From positions 1 to 64,000 of the forward strand of contig JAFTWE010000043.1 of assembly GCA_017465465.1 (NCBI GenBank): a stretch of 64,000 nucleotides of DNA, given 5' to 3'. The first letter of the stretch is position 1; every line of letters starts with the position of its first letter. This stretch comes from Clostridia bacterium. GTDB taxonomy: Bacteria > Bacillota > Clostridia > Oscillospirales > Acutalibacteraceae. The translations under genes and the position numbers were made by a program. Positions 16,337 to 24,118 of this stretch are shown here, in pieces. Under the pieces are notes generated by a model. The model saw nothing but the letters and a program-made list of their open reading frames with translations, made no database searches and was not told the origin of the DNA.

Positions 16337-17392
16337 ATGATTATCAAAAACGCAAGACTTCAAAACGGCATCTTTGATATCGAAATCAAAGACGGCAAAA
16401 TTTCAGACATCGGAAACTTTGACAAAGAAGGTGATATCAACGCCGAAGGCAAGCGTGCTATTCCGGGACTTATCGACACCCACATCCACGGATATGCAGG
16501 TGTAGATACATCTGACGGCAATCTTTCCGTAATCAGCCGTGCCCTTGCACTTGACGGAACAACGTCGTTTTTCCCCACAACAATGACCGACAGCGTTGAA
16601 AATCTTATTAAAACTACCAATCAGCCGTTACCCGAAAGCGGTGCAAATGTAGTCGGCTATCATCTTGAAGGACCGTATATTTCCACTAAGAAAAAGGGCG
16701 CACAAAATGAAGCTTTTATCAAATCGCCCGATTTAGATGAATTTAAGAAATTTAACAATGTTTCGGTGATTTCACTTGCGCCTGAGCTTGACGGTGCAAT
16801 AGAATTTATCGAAAATTGCGCTTGCAGAGTTTCAATAGGTCATACAGACTGTGACTGTGAAACTGCAATTAAAGCAATAGAAGCCGGTGCAGACGGACTT
16901 ACCCATACTTTTAACGCTATGCCTCCCCTGCTTCACAGAGCACCGGGCCCTATAGGTGCGGCGGCAGAGAAAGAAATTTACACCGAACTCATCTGCGACG
17001 GCAGGCATGTATCCAAAGCGGCTGTGTTGGCTCTTTATAAAATGATGGGCAGTGACAAAGTTATTCTCATCAGCGACGCTATCCGCCCTGCAGGGCTTCC
17101 TAACGGAAGATACGATTCAGGCGGTCTTACTGTTATTATGAATGACGGTGCGCTAACCCTTGAAGACGGCACCTTAGCCGGCGGCTCTCAGCCCTTGCTT
17201 CAATGTGTAAAAACAGCGGTCAGCTTCGGTATTGATTTTTATGAAGCTGTTAAAATGGCAAGTGAAACACCTGCAAAGCGCTTTAATCTTAATAAAGGAA
17301 AAATCGAAAAAGGTTATGATGCCGATATTGTCATTATCAATGATAATTTTTCTGTGTCGGATGTTATAATCGGCGGAAAACTTTATAAATAA
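16337..17392 (+). CDS. nagA: N-acetylglucosamine-6-phosphate deacetylase
   Basis: 351-residue amidohydrolase that removes the acetyl group from GlcNAc-6-phosphate, giving glucosamine-6-phosphate. Motifs: metal-site PGLIDTHIHGYAGVDTSDG, HLEGPYIS, RVSIGHTDCD, LTHTFNAMPPLLHRAPG and the catalytic ISDAIRPAG. Slightly shorter than the E. coli enzyme (about 380) but complete. Downstream of a ROK kinase, so the two would convert a free N-acetyl sugar into a glycolytic precursor. No nagB lies in the window. Confidence 0.94.
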   Translation: MIIKNARLQNGIFDIEIKDGKISDIGNFDKEGDINAEGKRAIPGLIDTHIHGYAGVDTSDGNLSVISRALALDGTTSFFPTTMTDSVENLIKTTNQPLPESGANVVGYHLEGPYISTKKKGAQNEAFIKSPDLDEFKKFNNVSVISLAPELDGAIEFIENCACRVSIGHTDCDCETAIKAIEAGADGLTHTFNAMPPLLHRAPGPIGAAAEKEIYTELICDGRHVSKAAVLALYKMMGSDKVILISDAIRPAGLPNGRYDSGGLTVIMNDGALTLEDGTLAGGSQPLLQCVKTAVSFGIDFYEAVKMASETPAKRFNLNKGKIEKGYDADIVIINDNFSVSDVIIGGKLYK

Positions 17393-17398
17393 ACGATA

Positions 17399-17429
17399 CC
17401 CCAAACCACTGAGGTTTGGGGTGATTTTT
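17399..17429. terminator. Bidirectional terminator between nagA and citrate synthase
   Basis: CCCCAAACC-ACTGA-GGTTTGGGG followed by TGATTTTT on the plus strand. Lies between convergent genes and reaches into the last codon of citrate synthase. Confidence 0.85.
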
Positions 17430-18798
17430 ATCTGTCTTTTAAATTTTTGTACTCTCTTCTGCCTGATACAGATTTATATGCAGGGCGAATGATTTTGTTG
17501 CCGTTAATCAGCTCTTCAAGGCGGTGAGCTGACCAACCTGAAATTCTTGCAATGGCAAAAATCGGAGTATAAAGCTCCTGAGGAAGACCGAGCATCTGAT
17601 AAACAAATCCGCTGTAGAAGTCAACATTTGCGCTGACACCCTTATACATATTTCTGTGTTTTGCAATAATCTGAGGTGCAAGCTCTTCCACAGACTTATA
17701 AAGCTCAAACTCATCGCTTCTGCCCTTTTCCTGAGCAAGGCGTTCAACATAGCCTCTGAAAATTGTGGCTCTTGGGTCTGAAATAGAATAAATTGCGTGA
17801 CCGATACCATAAACAAGACCTGTTTTATCAAAAGCCTGTTTGCTTACTATTTTATCAAGGCAATCTGCAATCTGCTCTCTGTCACTCCAGTCAGACACAT
17901 TTTCTTTAATATTTTCAAACATACTGCAAACCTTTATGTTTGCTCCGCCGTGCTTAGGTCCTTTAAGCGAGCCTAAAGCCGCTGCTATTGCTGAGTAAGT
18001 GTCCGTTCCCGAAGATGTAACAACATGTGTTGTAAAAGACGAGTTGTTTCCGCCGCCGTGTTCAGCGTGAAGAACAAGAGCAATATCAAGAATTTCAGCC
18101 TCAAGGGGTGTGAACTGACCGTCAGGACGAAGCATATACAAAATATTCTCCGCAGTTGAATATTCCCTTTTAGGCATGTGGATAAAGAAAGAACTGCTTT
18201 CCTTGCGGTAATAATCATACGCACGGTAGCTGTAAACAGCAAGCTGAGGGAATAATGCAATCAGATGCAAACACTGACGAAGAACATTGTTAATGCTTGT
18301 ATCATCGGGATTATTATCATAAGAATAAAGAGCAAGAACGCTTCTTGCAAGTGAATTCATCATATCAGATGACGGAGACTTCATAATAAAGTCACGAACA
18401 AAGGAATTGGGTAATGAACGGTAATCAGAAAGAATATCTTTAAACTCTTCAAGCTCATCCTTTGTAGGCAATTTACCAAAAAGAAGAATATATGTTGTTT
18501 CTTCAAATCCAAAGCGTCTGTCCGCAATAAAATCGTTAATTAAATCGTGAACATTATAACCGCGATAATAAAGCTCACCGTCGCAGGGAACCTCTTCACC
18601 GTCCACAACCTTACGGGACAGCACCTCTGAAATCTCGGTAAGACCTGTTAAAACACCTTTTCCGTTGATATCGCGCAAGCCGCGGTTGACCTTGTGCTGA
18701 GAATAAAGGGCCGGGTCAATAACATTTTCTTCATATAACAAATCACCAAGCTTACTTAAAGCAGGTGTAATTTCAGAATAATCTCTCTTTTTATTCAT
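17428..18798 (-). CDS. Citrate synthase
   Basis: 456 residues, condensing acetyl-CoA and oxaloacetate. Active-site segments: LHAEHGGGNNSSFTTHVV (first catalytic His), GSLKGPKHGGANIKV (second His), and GIGHAIYSISDPRA. The N-terminus carries about 50 extra residues, typical of the Clostridia/Gram-positive form. Stands alone, without aconitase or isocitrate dehydrogenase genes in the window; in fermenters it serves glutamate synthesis through a partial cycle. A 2-methylcitrate activity cannot be excluded. GAAAGGA precedes the ATG. Confidence 0.92.
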   Translation of the reverse strand: MNKKRDYSEITPALSKLGDLLYEENVIDPALYSQHKVNRGLRDINGKGVLTGLTEISEVLSRKVVDGEEVPCDGELYYRGYNVHDLINDFIADRRFGFEETTYILLFGKLPTKDELEEFKDILSDYRSLPNSFVRDFIMKSPSSDMMNSLARSVLALYSYDNNPDDTSINNVLRQCLHLIALFPQLAVYSYRAYDYYRKESSSFFIHMPKREYSTAENILYMLRPDGQFTPLEAEILDIALVLHAEHGGGNNSSFTTHVVTSSGTDTYSAIAAALGSLKGPKHGGANIKVCSMFENIKENVSDWSDREQIADCLDKIVSKQAFDKTGLVYGIGHAIYSISDPRATIFRGYVERLAQEKGRSDEFELYKSVEELAPQIIAKHRNMYKGVSANVDFYSGFVYQMLGLPQELYTPIFAIARISGWSAHRLEELINGNKIIRPAYKSVSGRREYKNLKDR

Positions 18799-18910
18799 AG
18801 CTTTTTCCTTTCAAAAGGGTTATTTCCATTATGTAATTAACTTAACACAAAATGGGAAATTTATCAATAACTAACAACTTAATTTAACAAATTCTTTACA
18901 ATACACAGAC

Positions 18911-18938
18911 TTGACTTTTGATAAAAAGCGTGTATAAT
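18911..18938 (+). promoter_or_regulatory. Promoter of tRNA-Val
   Basis: TTGACT (18911-18916), 16-base spacer, perfect TATAAT (18933-18938), 12 bp before the mature tRNA. Confidence 0.7.
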
Positions 18939-18950
18939 AGCAACTTGTAT

Positions 18951-19027
18951 GAAGGCGTAGCTCAGTTGGTTAGAGTACCTGCTTGACATGCAGGGGGTCG
19001 GTGGTTCGAGCCCACTCGTCTTCACCA
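18951..19027 (+). tRNA. tRNA-Val (anticodon GAC)
   Basis: 77-base cloverleaf with encoded CCA. Acceptor GAAGGCG pairs with CGTCTTC; D arm GCTC...GAGT; anticodon stem CCTGC/GCAGG around TTGACAT gives anticodon GAC; T loop TTCGAGC. Own promoter and terminator, so a monocistronic tRNA unit. Confidence 0.95.
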
Positions 19028-19066
19028 AAAGGCTTGAAATCGCATTTACGATTTCAAGCCTTTTTT
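19028..19066. terminator. Terminator after tRNA-Val
   Basis: AAAGGCTTGAAATCG, 6-base loop, CGATTTCAAGCC then TTTTTT. 15-bp stem. It also lies directly behind the stop of the minus-strand methyltransferase and can serve both. Confidence 0.9.
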
Positions 19067-19067
19067 A

Positions 19068-19772
19068 TCATTTTCTTGCAACAAAAGTAACAACATTCGT
19101 TCTAAGGTCACTAATAATATTTTCTCTTGGAATATCATACTGTTGCCTTTGAACGGTAGATTTCAGCACCGTCCATCCGTCAAATATTTTATTGAGAATC
19201 GATTGCATCTCTTCAGTTGACAAATTAACCTCAAACTGTGCAGGTATTTCTACTCCTGAGGACTTATCAAACTCTTTAACTTGCGAGTTAATGACAAAAC
19301 ATACTATGCCGTCTTTTCTTGTTCCATTTCCTATTTCTGTCAATTTACTTATAAAAGAGTCTTTTGTATCAATGTGTTCAAGAGAAGAAACTCCTATAAT
19401 CAAATCATAGCTTTCTTTTTCAATTTTATAATCTTCAATGGGCTTAACAATTCCGTTAATGCAATGAAGTACTCCGTGTTCGGCGGCATATTTTGAAAGC
19501 TTTTCAATAGCAATTTCAAGTATATCAACACAATCAATACTGCAATCAATATTTTGGTATTCTTGTGCAATAGCGAGGCAGTTTCTGCCCACTCCACAGC
19601 CTAAATCCAAAACATCAAGCTTTTCATAATCATCAAACAAAGGGATTAAATCACGAACAGTTTTTATAGGCTTTTTCAACCAGCTTTCACTATTATAAAG
19701 TTCTTCGTTTGAATACATTTCAATGTGTGATTTTCTTTCACTTTCACGAATTTCTTCTAAACGCTTGTCCAT
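19068..19772 (-). CDS. Class I SAM-dependent methyltransferase
   Basis: 234 residues. SAM-binding motif I is LDVLDLGCGVGRNCLAIA, with the acidic motif II in DCVDILEIAI and motif IV YDLIIGVSSLEH. This is a Methyltransf_11/25-type small-molecule or protein methyltransferase; substrate unknown. It follows another methyltransferase gene with a gap of only 2 bp and so is co-translated with it. GGAG precedes the ATG. Confidence 0.82.
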   Translation of the reverse strand: MDKRLEEIRESERKSHIEMYSNEELYNSESWLKKPIKTVRDLIPLFDDYEKLDVLDLGCGVGRNCLAIAQEYQNIDCSIDCVDILEIAIEKLSKYAAEHGVLHCINGIVKPIEDYKIEKESYDLIIGVSSLEHIDTKDSFISKLTEIGNGTRKDGIVCFVINSQVKEFDKSSGVEIPAQFEVNLSTEEMQSILNKIFDGWTVLKSTVQRQQYDIPRENIISDLRTNVVTFVARK

Positions 19773-19774
19773 TT

Positions 19775-20923
19775 TTACTCCTTTTCTATAAGCAACTTAT
19801 AAAGCTTTGGCTCAACATTAAATTCCGATAAAGCGGTTTTGATTTCTGCAAGCGCTTTTTCTTTTGATTTTTTGTTTTCACTTTGTTTTTTCACTGCACG
19901 GATAAGAATATTTTTCGGTGTATGAGCAAAGTCAATAAATTCAAGTAGCTGGGTTTTGTATCCGCAATATTCCAACAAATTTCCCCGGATTGAATCAGTA
20001 AGAAGCGCAGAAAAACGCTCCTGAATTATTCCGTATCGGGTCAGAATTGAAAGACTTTCTGCAGAAATCTGGCTGTTCAGCTCGTGCTGACAGCAAGGAA
20101 CAGAGAAAATCATTTTCGCATTCCAGTTAATTGCGTTATACAAAGCGTAATCGGTTGCCGTGTCACAGGCATGAAGAGTGATAACCATATCCACTTCAAA
20201 AGGACACTTAAAGCCGTTGATATCGCCTAATTCAAAACGGAGATTTTTATATCCGTATTTTTCGGCGGCTTTATTGCATTTTTCAATAACATCCTTTTTA
20301 AGGTCAAGACCGATGATGGTTGCATCAATTTTCTTAACCTGTGTAAGATAATAATACACAATAAAGGTAAGATAAGACTTACCGCAGCCAAAATCAATTA
20401 TGTTCAGCTTTTTATAATCCTGCTGACGGATTGAATCATCAATAATTTCAATAAAGCGGTTAATCTGCTTGTATTTATCGTACATTGACTGCACGACCTT
20501 GCCCTCTTTTGTAAAAATACCCATATCCACAAGAGGCTCAATAATCTGCCCCTCAGCAAGCAAATATTTCTTCTGCCTGTTATGGGTGCTTTCACAGCAA
20601 GTTTTTTGTTCGTTTGTTACTTTTTCTTTATATGCAGTTTTGCAGTTTTGAGAAATTTTGATGTGAATTTCCTTGCCGTCAGCACGGGCAAAAATCTGTT
20701 TAAACCCGTTTGAAAGCTCAGCACAACGCTCTGCAACAGCATCAAACTGCACATTTTCGTGAAAGACCTGCTTTTCGGTAAACTTTGCAATCTGATAAAA
20801 CTTGGGCATACGGCTGACGGTGATTTTTTTATACTCACCGTCTTTATTGATAGGCTGACTGATAACAAGCTTTATAATATCATTCTCAAAAATTCTGTTG
20901 AAGCAATTTAAAATATCAGACAT
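19775..20923 (-). CDS. SAM-dependent methyltransferase (Methyltransf_32-like)
   Basis: 382 residues. An N-terminal region of about 120 residues (ADGKEIHIKISQNCKTAY) precedes a Rossmann core with motif I NIIDFGCGKSYLTFIVYYYL, motif II TIIGLDLKKDVI and a following VITLHACDTATDYALY and FSVPCCQHELN. This CDTATD/PCCQHEL layout is typical of the Methyltransf_32 family, whose characterised relatives modify glutathione-related or RNA targets; function here unknown. I chose ATG 20923 with GGAGGAA before it. Downstream gene starts 2 bp later. Confidence 0.82.
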   Translation of the reverse strand: MSDILNCFNRIFENDIIKLVISQPINKDGEYKKITVSRMPKFYQIAKFTEKQVFHENVQFDAVAERCAELSNGFKQIFARADGKEIHIKISQNCKTAYKEKVTNEQKTCCESTHNRQKKYLLAEGQIIEPLVDMGIFTKEGKVVQSMYDKYKQINRFIEIIDDSIRQQDYKKLNIIDFGCGKSYLTFIVYYYLTQVKKIDATIIGLDLKKDVIEKCNKAAEKYGYKNLRFELGDINGFKCPFEVDMVITLHACDTATDYALYNAINWNAKMIFSVPCCQHELNSQISAESLSILTRYGIIQERFSALLTDSIRGNLLEYCGYKTQLLEFIDFAHTPKNILIRAVKKQSENKKSKEKALAEIKTALSEFNVEPKLYKLLIEKE

Positions 20924-20980
20924 AACTTCCTCCGAAATCAAACTGTATAGAGTATATCAATCATCCGTGAAAAAGTCAAC

Positions 20981-21005
20981 CAAAACGGCTCGCCGAAGCG
21001 AGCCG
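20981..21005 (-). terminator. Terminator of the sigma-factor operon
   Basis: CGGCTCGC-CGAA-GCGAGCCG, then TTTTGG and TTTTT a few bases on in the minus-strand reading, 18 bp past the stop of the secreted protein gene. Confidence 0.8.
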
Positions 21006-21022
21006 CTAAGTTAATTTGACCG

Positions 21023-21676
21023 TTATCTCCAAGCGAAAGCATATCTGACCGAATCCACAGCTTGTGGTGAAGAAGAGAAATCTTCTTTAGGCTCATTATT
21101 ATCCTTATAGCCAATATATTCTACATTCTCGTTTTCACTAAGTTTTTTAATTTCATTATTACCGGCGACAATAATTATAACCGGAGAACATAAACTTTTA
21201 TAAATAACTTGTTTTTCAGATATTCCCGTCAAAATTAACATTTCATCATTATATTGCGAATAATATTCTTTTGTTAAATCTCTTTGCTTTTGTATTAAAA
21301 CATTCTGTTTTTCCAAGATTATATGTCTTCGTTCCTTGGTTTCTTTTAAAAATGTTATATACTCTTCGGTAAAGTTATTATTTATATAAACTTCCCCATG
21401 AAACTCACACAATTCTTTTTCTTCTTTTTCCAGAGTCTCTTGTGTAAATCCTACTATTTTTTCTGCTTTTTCGTTTATCTGGGTCATATCAATTGAATCT
21501 TTAAACCAAACATAAACAGTTGTTTTTTTATCGCTATCAAAATCTTTAAGTTCCGGTGAAATTTTTGACACATTATCAATTATACTCGAAGCCGAACCAC
21601 TAATCACACATATTCCCAAAATTGAACAAAATATGATTGATATTGACAAAATAGCTGAGAGTAATTTTTTAGACAT
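21023..21676 (-). CDS. Secreted protein resembling an isolated protease propeptide
   Basis: 217 residues. N-terminal signal (KKLLSAILSISIIFCSILGI ... SGSAS) then TTVYVWFKDSIDMTQINEKA, a long helical charged stretch (about 75-130: EEKELCEFHGEV; KERRHIILEKQNVLIQKQRD) and IIIVAGNNEIKKLSENENVE. The opening 'VWFKD' strand and the closing 'V..I.AGN.EI..L....V..I' strand resemble the two halves of an inhibitor-I9 type subtilase prodomain, but no catalytic domain follows; the protein stops at VRYAFAWR. It could be a stand-alone inhibitor or a truncated protease. Third gene of the sigma-factor operon. ATG 21676 chosen over a GTG six codons earlier. Confidence 0.6.
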   Translation of the reverse strand: MSKKLLSAILSISIIFCSILGICVISGSASSIIDNVSKISPELKDFDSDKKTTVYVWFKDSIDMTQINEKAEKIVGFTQETLEKEEKELCEFHGEVYINNNFTEEYITFLKETKERRHIILEKQNVLIQKQRDLTKEYYSQYNDEMLILTGISEKQVIYKSLCSPVIIIVAGNNEIKKLSENENVEYIGYKDNNEPKEDFSSSPQAVDSVRYAFAWR

Positions 21677-21717
21677 AATTTCACTACCTTTCACTTAAGT
21701 TGAGCATAATAATATAT

Positions 21718-22449
21718 TTACTTATTAAATCTAGTTATATAATCAACTTCACTGTGTCCTGAATCTATACCAACTTCATAACAAAAAGTATCCCCTTCAA
21801 GATGTATAATAAGATATTCTGAACCGGGAATTTCCGGCTTACTGTATCCGCCATCAACATAAGATTTATCAATATCTATCTTGCTTTTTTCCTCATCGCT
21901 CAGAGCAGACATTGCATAATTAAGGTGATACTTTCGCCATCGTTCTAACTCTTCTTTTTTCCAATCAGGTATTTCCACACCACCGCTTGGATTGGTTACC
22001 ACTATCTGCGGATACGGTTTTGTAGTGCCTGATATCGGTTCAGTTTTTTGTGTGTTATAAGAAGTCGATGGCACATTATTTTGACTCGGCTTTGTAACAT
22101 CCTCTTTGATTTTCACTGTGGTTACTTTGCTCTCACTCGGATTGGTTACATCTTCTTTCTTTTGCGTTGAAGTTTCAGTTACAATATCGGGTTCCGGGAC
22201 ATCAGCAACGGTTGAGCTGACGGTAAATTCTTCTTTTGAAATTTTTTGAGAAACACCTGATTCAACAGGCTTGTTGCCGTCTGCAGTTATAAATGATTTG
22301 TTGATTGCAAGGGAAGCCATAATGCAAATGCACAGGCAGGAAAATGAAGTAGCGGTGAAAACAATCTTCTTATTTCTTGCTCTGATTGCTTTTTCTGCAT
22401 TAGCTTTTTTAATCATTACTCTTTCAAAAGTATCTTCATAAGTTCGCAT
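21718..22449 (-). CDS. Single-pass membrane protein, probable anti-sigma partner
   Basis: 243 residues. About 35 basic cytoplasmic residues (RTYEDTFERVMIKKANAEK), one membrane span (VFTATSFSCLCICIMASLAI), then an extracellular Thr/Ser/Pro/Lys linker (TSTQKKEDVTNPSESKVTT) and a small C-terminal domain ending DYITRFNK. The ATG overlaps the sigma-factor stop by 14 bases (ATGCGAACTTATGA), so the two are translationally coupled. That layout is typical of ECF sigma/anti-sigma pairs, but no zinc-binding anti-sigma motif is seen, so the role is inferred from context. Confidence 0.7.
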   Translation of the reverse strand: MRTYEDTFERVMIKKANAEKAIRARNKKIVFTATSFSCLCICIMASLAINKSFITADGNKPVESGVSQKISKEEFTVSSTVADVPEPDIVTETSTQKKEDVTNPSESKVTTVKIKEDVTKPSQNNVPSTSYNTQKTEPISGTTKPYPQIVVTNPSGGVEIPDWKKEELERWRKYHLNYAMSALSDEEKSKIDIDKSYVDGGYSKPEIPGSEYLIIHLEGDTFCYEVGIDSGHSEVDYITRFNK

Positions 22450-22993
22450 AATCAAAACCATCCTTTTCTAATTGTGCTTTAAGGGATTTGCGTGCTTTGT
22501 AGACAAGATTTTCAGTGGTATGTACGCTTTTTCCCACGATTGCTGAAGCTTCCTTATTACTCATACCTTCAAAATATATAAGCCAGAGAATCTGCTGATA
22601 TTCGGGTGACAGCTTTCTCATAGAATGATGCAACTGTATCTTTTGGGATTCTTTTAAATAAAGCTCTTCCAATTCAACTTCATCATCGGTGAGCTCACAA
22701 ATACTGCCCAAATCAACAGTGCCGTGACGGTTTTGTTTTCTTAACCTGTCCTTTGCCAGATTGCCTGCAATGGTATATATCCAGGTTTTGAATGAGGCTT
22801 TACCGTTATATCGGGGCTTTTTTATAATGAGTTTTACAAAAACATCTTCGGCAATATCTTCAGCTTCTGCAATATTCTGAGTAAAAGAATTGATATACAA
22901 AATCAATCCGTCTCGGTATAATTCAATAATTTCAACAATCCCGGTATTATCGCCTGAAAGAAAACGGCGGTAGCTACTTGCACCGTTATCCAT
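22436..22993 (-). CDS. ECF-type RNA polymerase sigma factor
   Basis: 185 residues with sigma region 2 (ILYINSFTQNIAEAEDIAED; GKASFKTWIYTIAGNLAKD) and region 4 (MRKLSPEYQQILWLIYFEGM; AIVGKSVHTTENLVYKARK). No region 3, as in group 4 (ECF) factors, which direct transcription of small stress or surface regulons. First gene of a three-gene operon with a membrane partner and a secreted protein, suggesting response to an envelope signal. GGGGGG precedes the ATG at modest distance. Confidence 0.9.
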   Translation of the reverse strand: MDNGASSYRRFLSGDNTGIVEIIELYRDGLILYINSFTQNIAEAEDIAEDVFVKLIIKKPRYNGKASFKTWIYTIAGNLAKDRLRKQNRHGTVDLGSICELTDDEVELEELYLKESQKIQLHHSMRKLSPEYQQILWLIYFEGMSNKEASAIVGKSVHTTENLVYKARKSLKAQLEKDGFDYANL

Positions 22994-23080
22994 CGAATCC
23001 CCCCTCTGAAAGAATTATCCTTTCATCTATTATACGATATTAAAACAAAAACCTCACAGTTAATTTAATATAATATGAAA

Positions 23081-23112
23081 AAACGACAAATTTCAGTTGA
23101 AACTTGTCGTTT
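23081..23112 (-). terminator. Terminator of the four-helix-bundle gene
   Basis: AAACGACAA...TTGTCGTTT stem of about 15 bp with one mismatch, then TTTTTT on the minus strand. Confidence 0.8.
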
Positions 23113-23129
23113 ACGCAAAAATTAGGTAA

Positions 23130-23486
23130 CTATTTATTATTTTTCGCAGTTTTAAGAGTTGAAACCAAAATTCGCTTTATTTCAAGACAATCATCAAGCA
23201 AAGACATACCTTCTTTTTCTGATATATAATCAGACAGCATCAACAGCCTAAGCCAATATTCAGTTTCCGCAGTTTCTTTTAAAGATATCTGCAATTTAGC
23301 TATAAAATCCGCTTTACTTGAACCGTAAATTGCTTCGTTGGCATTGGCACCGATGCTTGTTCCAGAACGAATAATTTGTTTTGAAATTACTGTTTCTTTT
23401 TTCTCTTTAATAAGATGCTTATAAAGTTTTACAATTCGTGCGGAAAATCTCAAAGACTTATCGAGAATAATACTGTTTGCAGACAT
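23130..23486 (-). CDS. Four-helix-bundle protein (23S rRNA IVS / S23 family)
   Basis: 118 residues. The pattern SLRFSARIVKLYKHLIKEKK, ISKQIIRSGTSIGANANEAI and ADFIAKLQISLKETAETEYW is that of the TIGR02436/S23 family, first seen inside rRNA intervening sequences and also relatives of the Avd protein of diversity-generating retroelements. The cellular role is unknown. No reverse transcriptase is nearby. I chose ATG 23486 with AAGGAG upstream; a longer frame reaching 23552 would read through an AT-rich repeat. Next to a tRNA block and to a pair of inverted repeats (see 23503-23628). Confidence 0.85.
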   Translation of the reverse strand: MSANSIILDKSLRFSARIVKLYKHLIKEKKETVISKQIIRSGTSIGANANEAIYGSSKADFIAKLQISLKETAETEYWLRLLMLSDYISEKEGMSLLDDCLEIKRILVSTLKTAKNNK

Positions 23487-23502
23487 ATCTTTTCTCCTTT
23501 CG

Positions 23503-23628
23503 GATAATAAATAAGAGATAATAATGAATAGATAATAATACAAACAGCGCACGATTCTTTCACGTTCACTATTATCTATTATTTATTCAATATTATCTCT
23601 TATCTTAGCCTCGAACGAGGCGCTGTTT
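23503..23628. repeat. Imperfect inverted repeats between four-helix gene and tRNA-Gln
   Basis: Two nested pairs are visible: AAACAGCGC (23542-23550) with GCGCTGTTT (23620-23628), and AT-rich arms around ATAAATAAGAGATAATAATG and its near complement at about 23570-23605. The outer GCGCTGTTT ends on the first base of the encoded CCA complement of tRNA-Gln. Confidence 0.6.
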
Positions 23629-23702
23629 GGCTGGGATGGCTGGATTCGAACCAGCGGATGAGGGAGTCAAAGTCCCTTGCCTTACCCCTTGGCGACACCC
23701 CA
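23628..23702 (-). tRNA. tRNA-Gln (anticodon TTG)
   Basis: 75 bases with CCA. Acceptor TGGGGTG/CATCCCA, anticodon stem around CTTTGAC gives TTG, T loop TTCGAAT. Last of four tRNAs on the minus strand; separated from tRNA-His by a terminator-like hairpin. Confidence 0.95.
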
Positions 23703-23731
23703 ATATTAAATTTAATTTTACTGATAATTAT

Positions 23732-23761
23732 AAAAAAGGCGGCAGTCTTAAGACTTCCGCC
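23732..23761 (-). terminator. Hairpin with U-tract between tRNA-His and tRNA-Gln
   Basis: GGCGGaAGTCTTAAGACTgCCGCC followed by TTTTTT in the minus direction. It should stop transcripts from Gly-Arg-His, so tRNA-Gln may depend on readthrough or its own promoter. Confidence 0.75.
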
Positions 23762-23772
23762 GTTATATTTAA

Positions 23773-23850
23773 TGGGGTGGATAATCGGGCTCGAACCGAC
23801 GACCTCCAGAGCCACAATCTGGCGCTCTAGCCAACTGAGCTATATCCACC
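23773..23850 (-). tRNA. tRNA-His (anticodon GTG)
   Basis: Includes the extra G(-1) opposite discriminator C73 that marks tRNA-His, and encoded CCA. Anticodon stem CCAGA/TCTGG around TTGTGGC; T loop TTCGAGC. Confidence 0.95.
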
Positions 23851-23853
23851 ATA

Positions 23854-23930
23854 TGGCGCGCTTGAAGGGACTCGAACCCCTGGCCTACTGCTTAGAAGGC
23901 AGTTGCTCTATCCAGCTGAGCTACAAGCGC
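23854..23930 (-). tRNA. tRNA-Arg (anticodon TCT)
   Basis: 77 bases with CCA; acceptor GCGCTTG pairs with CAAGCGC; anticodon loop TTCTAAG, anticodon TCT. Only 3 bp from tRNA-His, so same transcript. Confidence 0.95.
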
Positions 23931-23941
23931 ACTTATTAAAA

Positions 23942-24015
23942 TGGAGCGGGTGATGGGAGTCGAACCCACACAACCAGCTTGGAAGGCTGGAATTCTACCG
24001 CTAAACTACACCCGC
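23942..24015 (-). tRNA. tRNA-Gly (anticodon TCC)
   Basis: 74 bases with CCA; acceptor GCGGGTG/CACCCGC; anticodon stem CCAGC/GCTGG around CTTCCAA gives TCC. First of the minus-strand tRNA block. Confidence 0.95.
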
Positions 24016-24079
24016 GTCTTGACGACTTCGTTATTCTATCACAACTAAGATTAAATGTCAACACAAATTTTAACTTTTA

Positions 24080-24112
24080 TTTAAAAATTTAGGCTGTGAG
24101 TTCCCCACAGCC
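24080..24112 (-). terminator. Terminator of the ruvC-to-clpE gene run
   Basis: GGCTGTG-N7-CACAGCC with TAAATTTTTAA following in the minus direction, directly after the clpE-like stop. I see no comparable terminator between here and ruvC. Confidence 0.75.
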
Positions 24113-24118
24113 TTAAAA

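Noticed and set aside
23130-23486. Avd protein of a diversity-generating retroelement
   Set aside because: Same broad fold family, but no reverse transcriptase, template repeat or variable-repeat gene is seen nearby.
23627-23939. Open frames across the tRNA block
   Set aside because: They are read-throughs of tRNA genes with clear cloverleafs.
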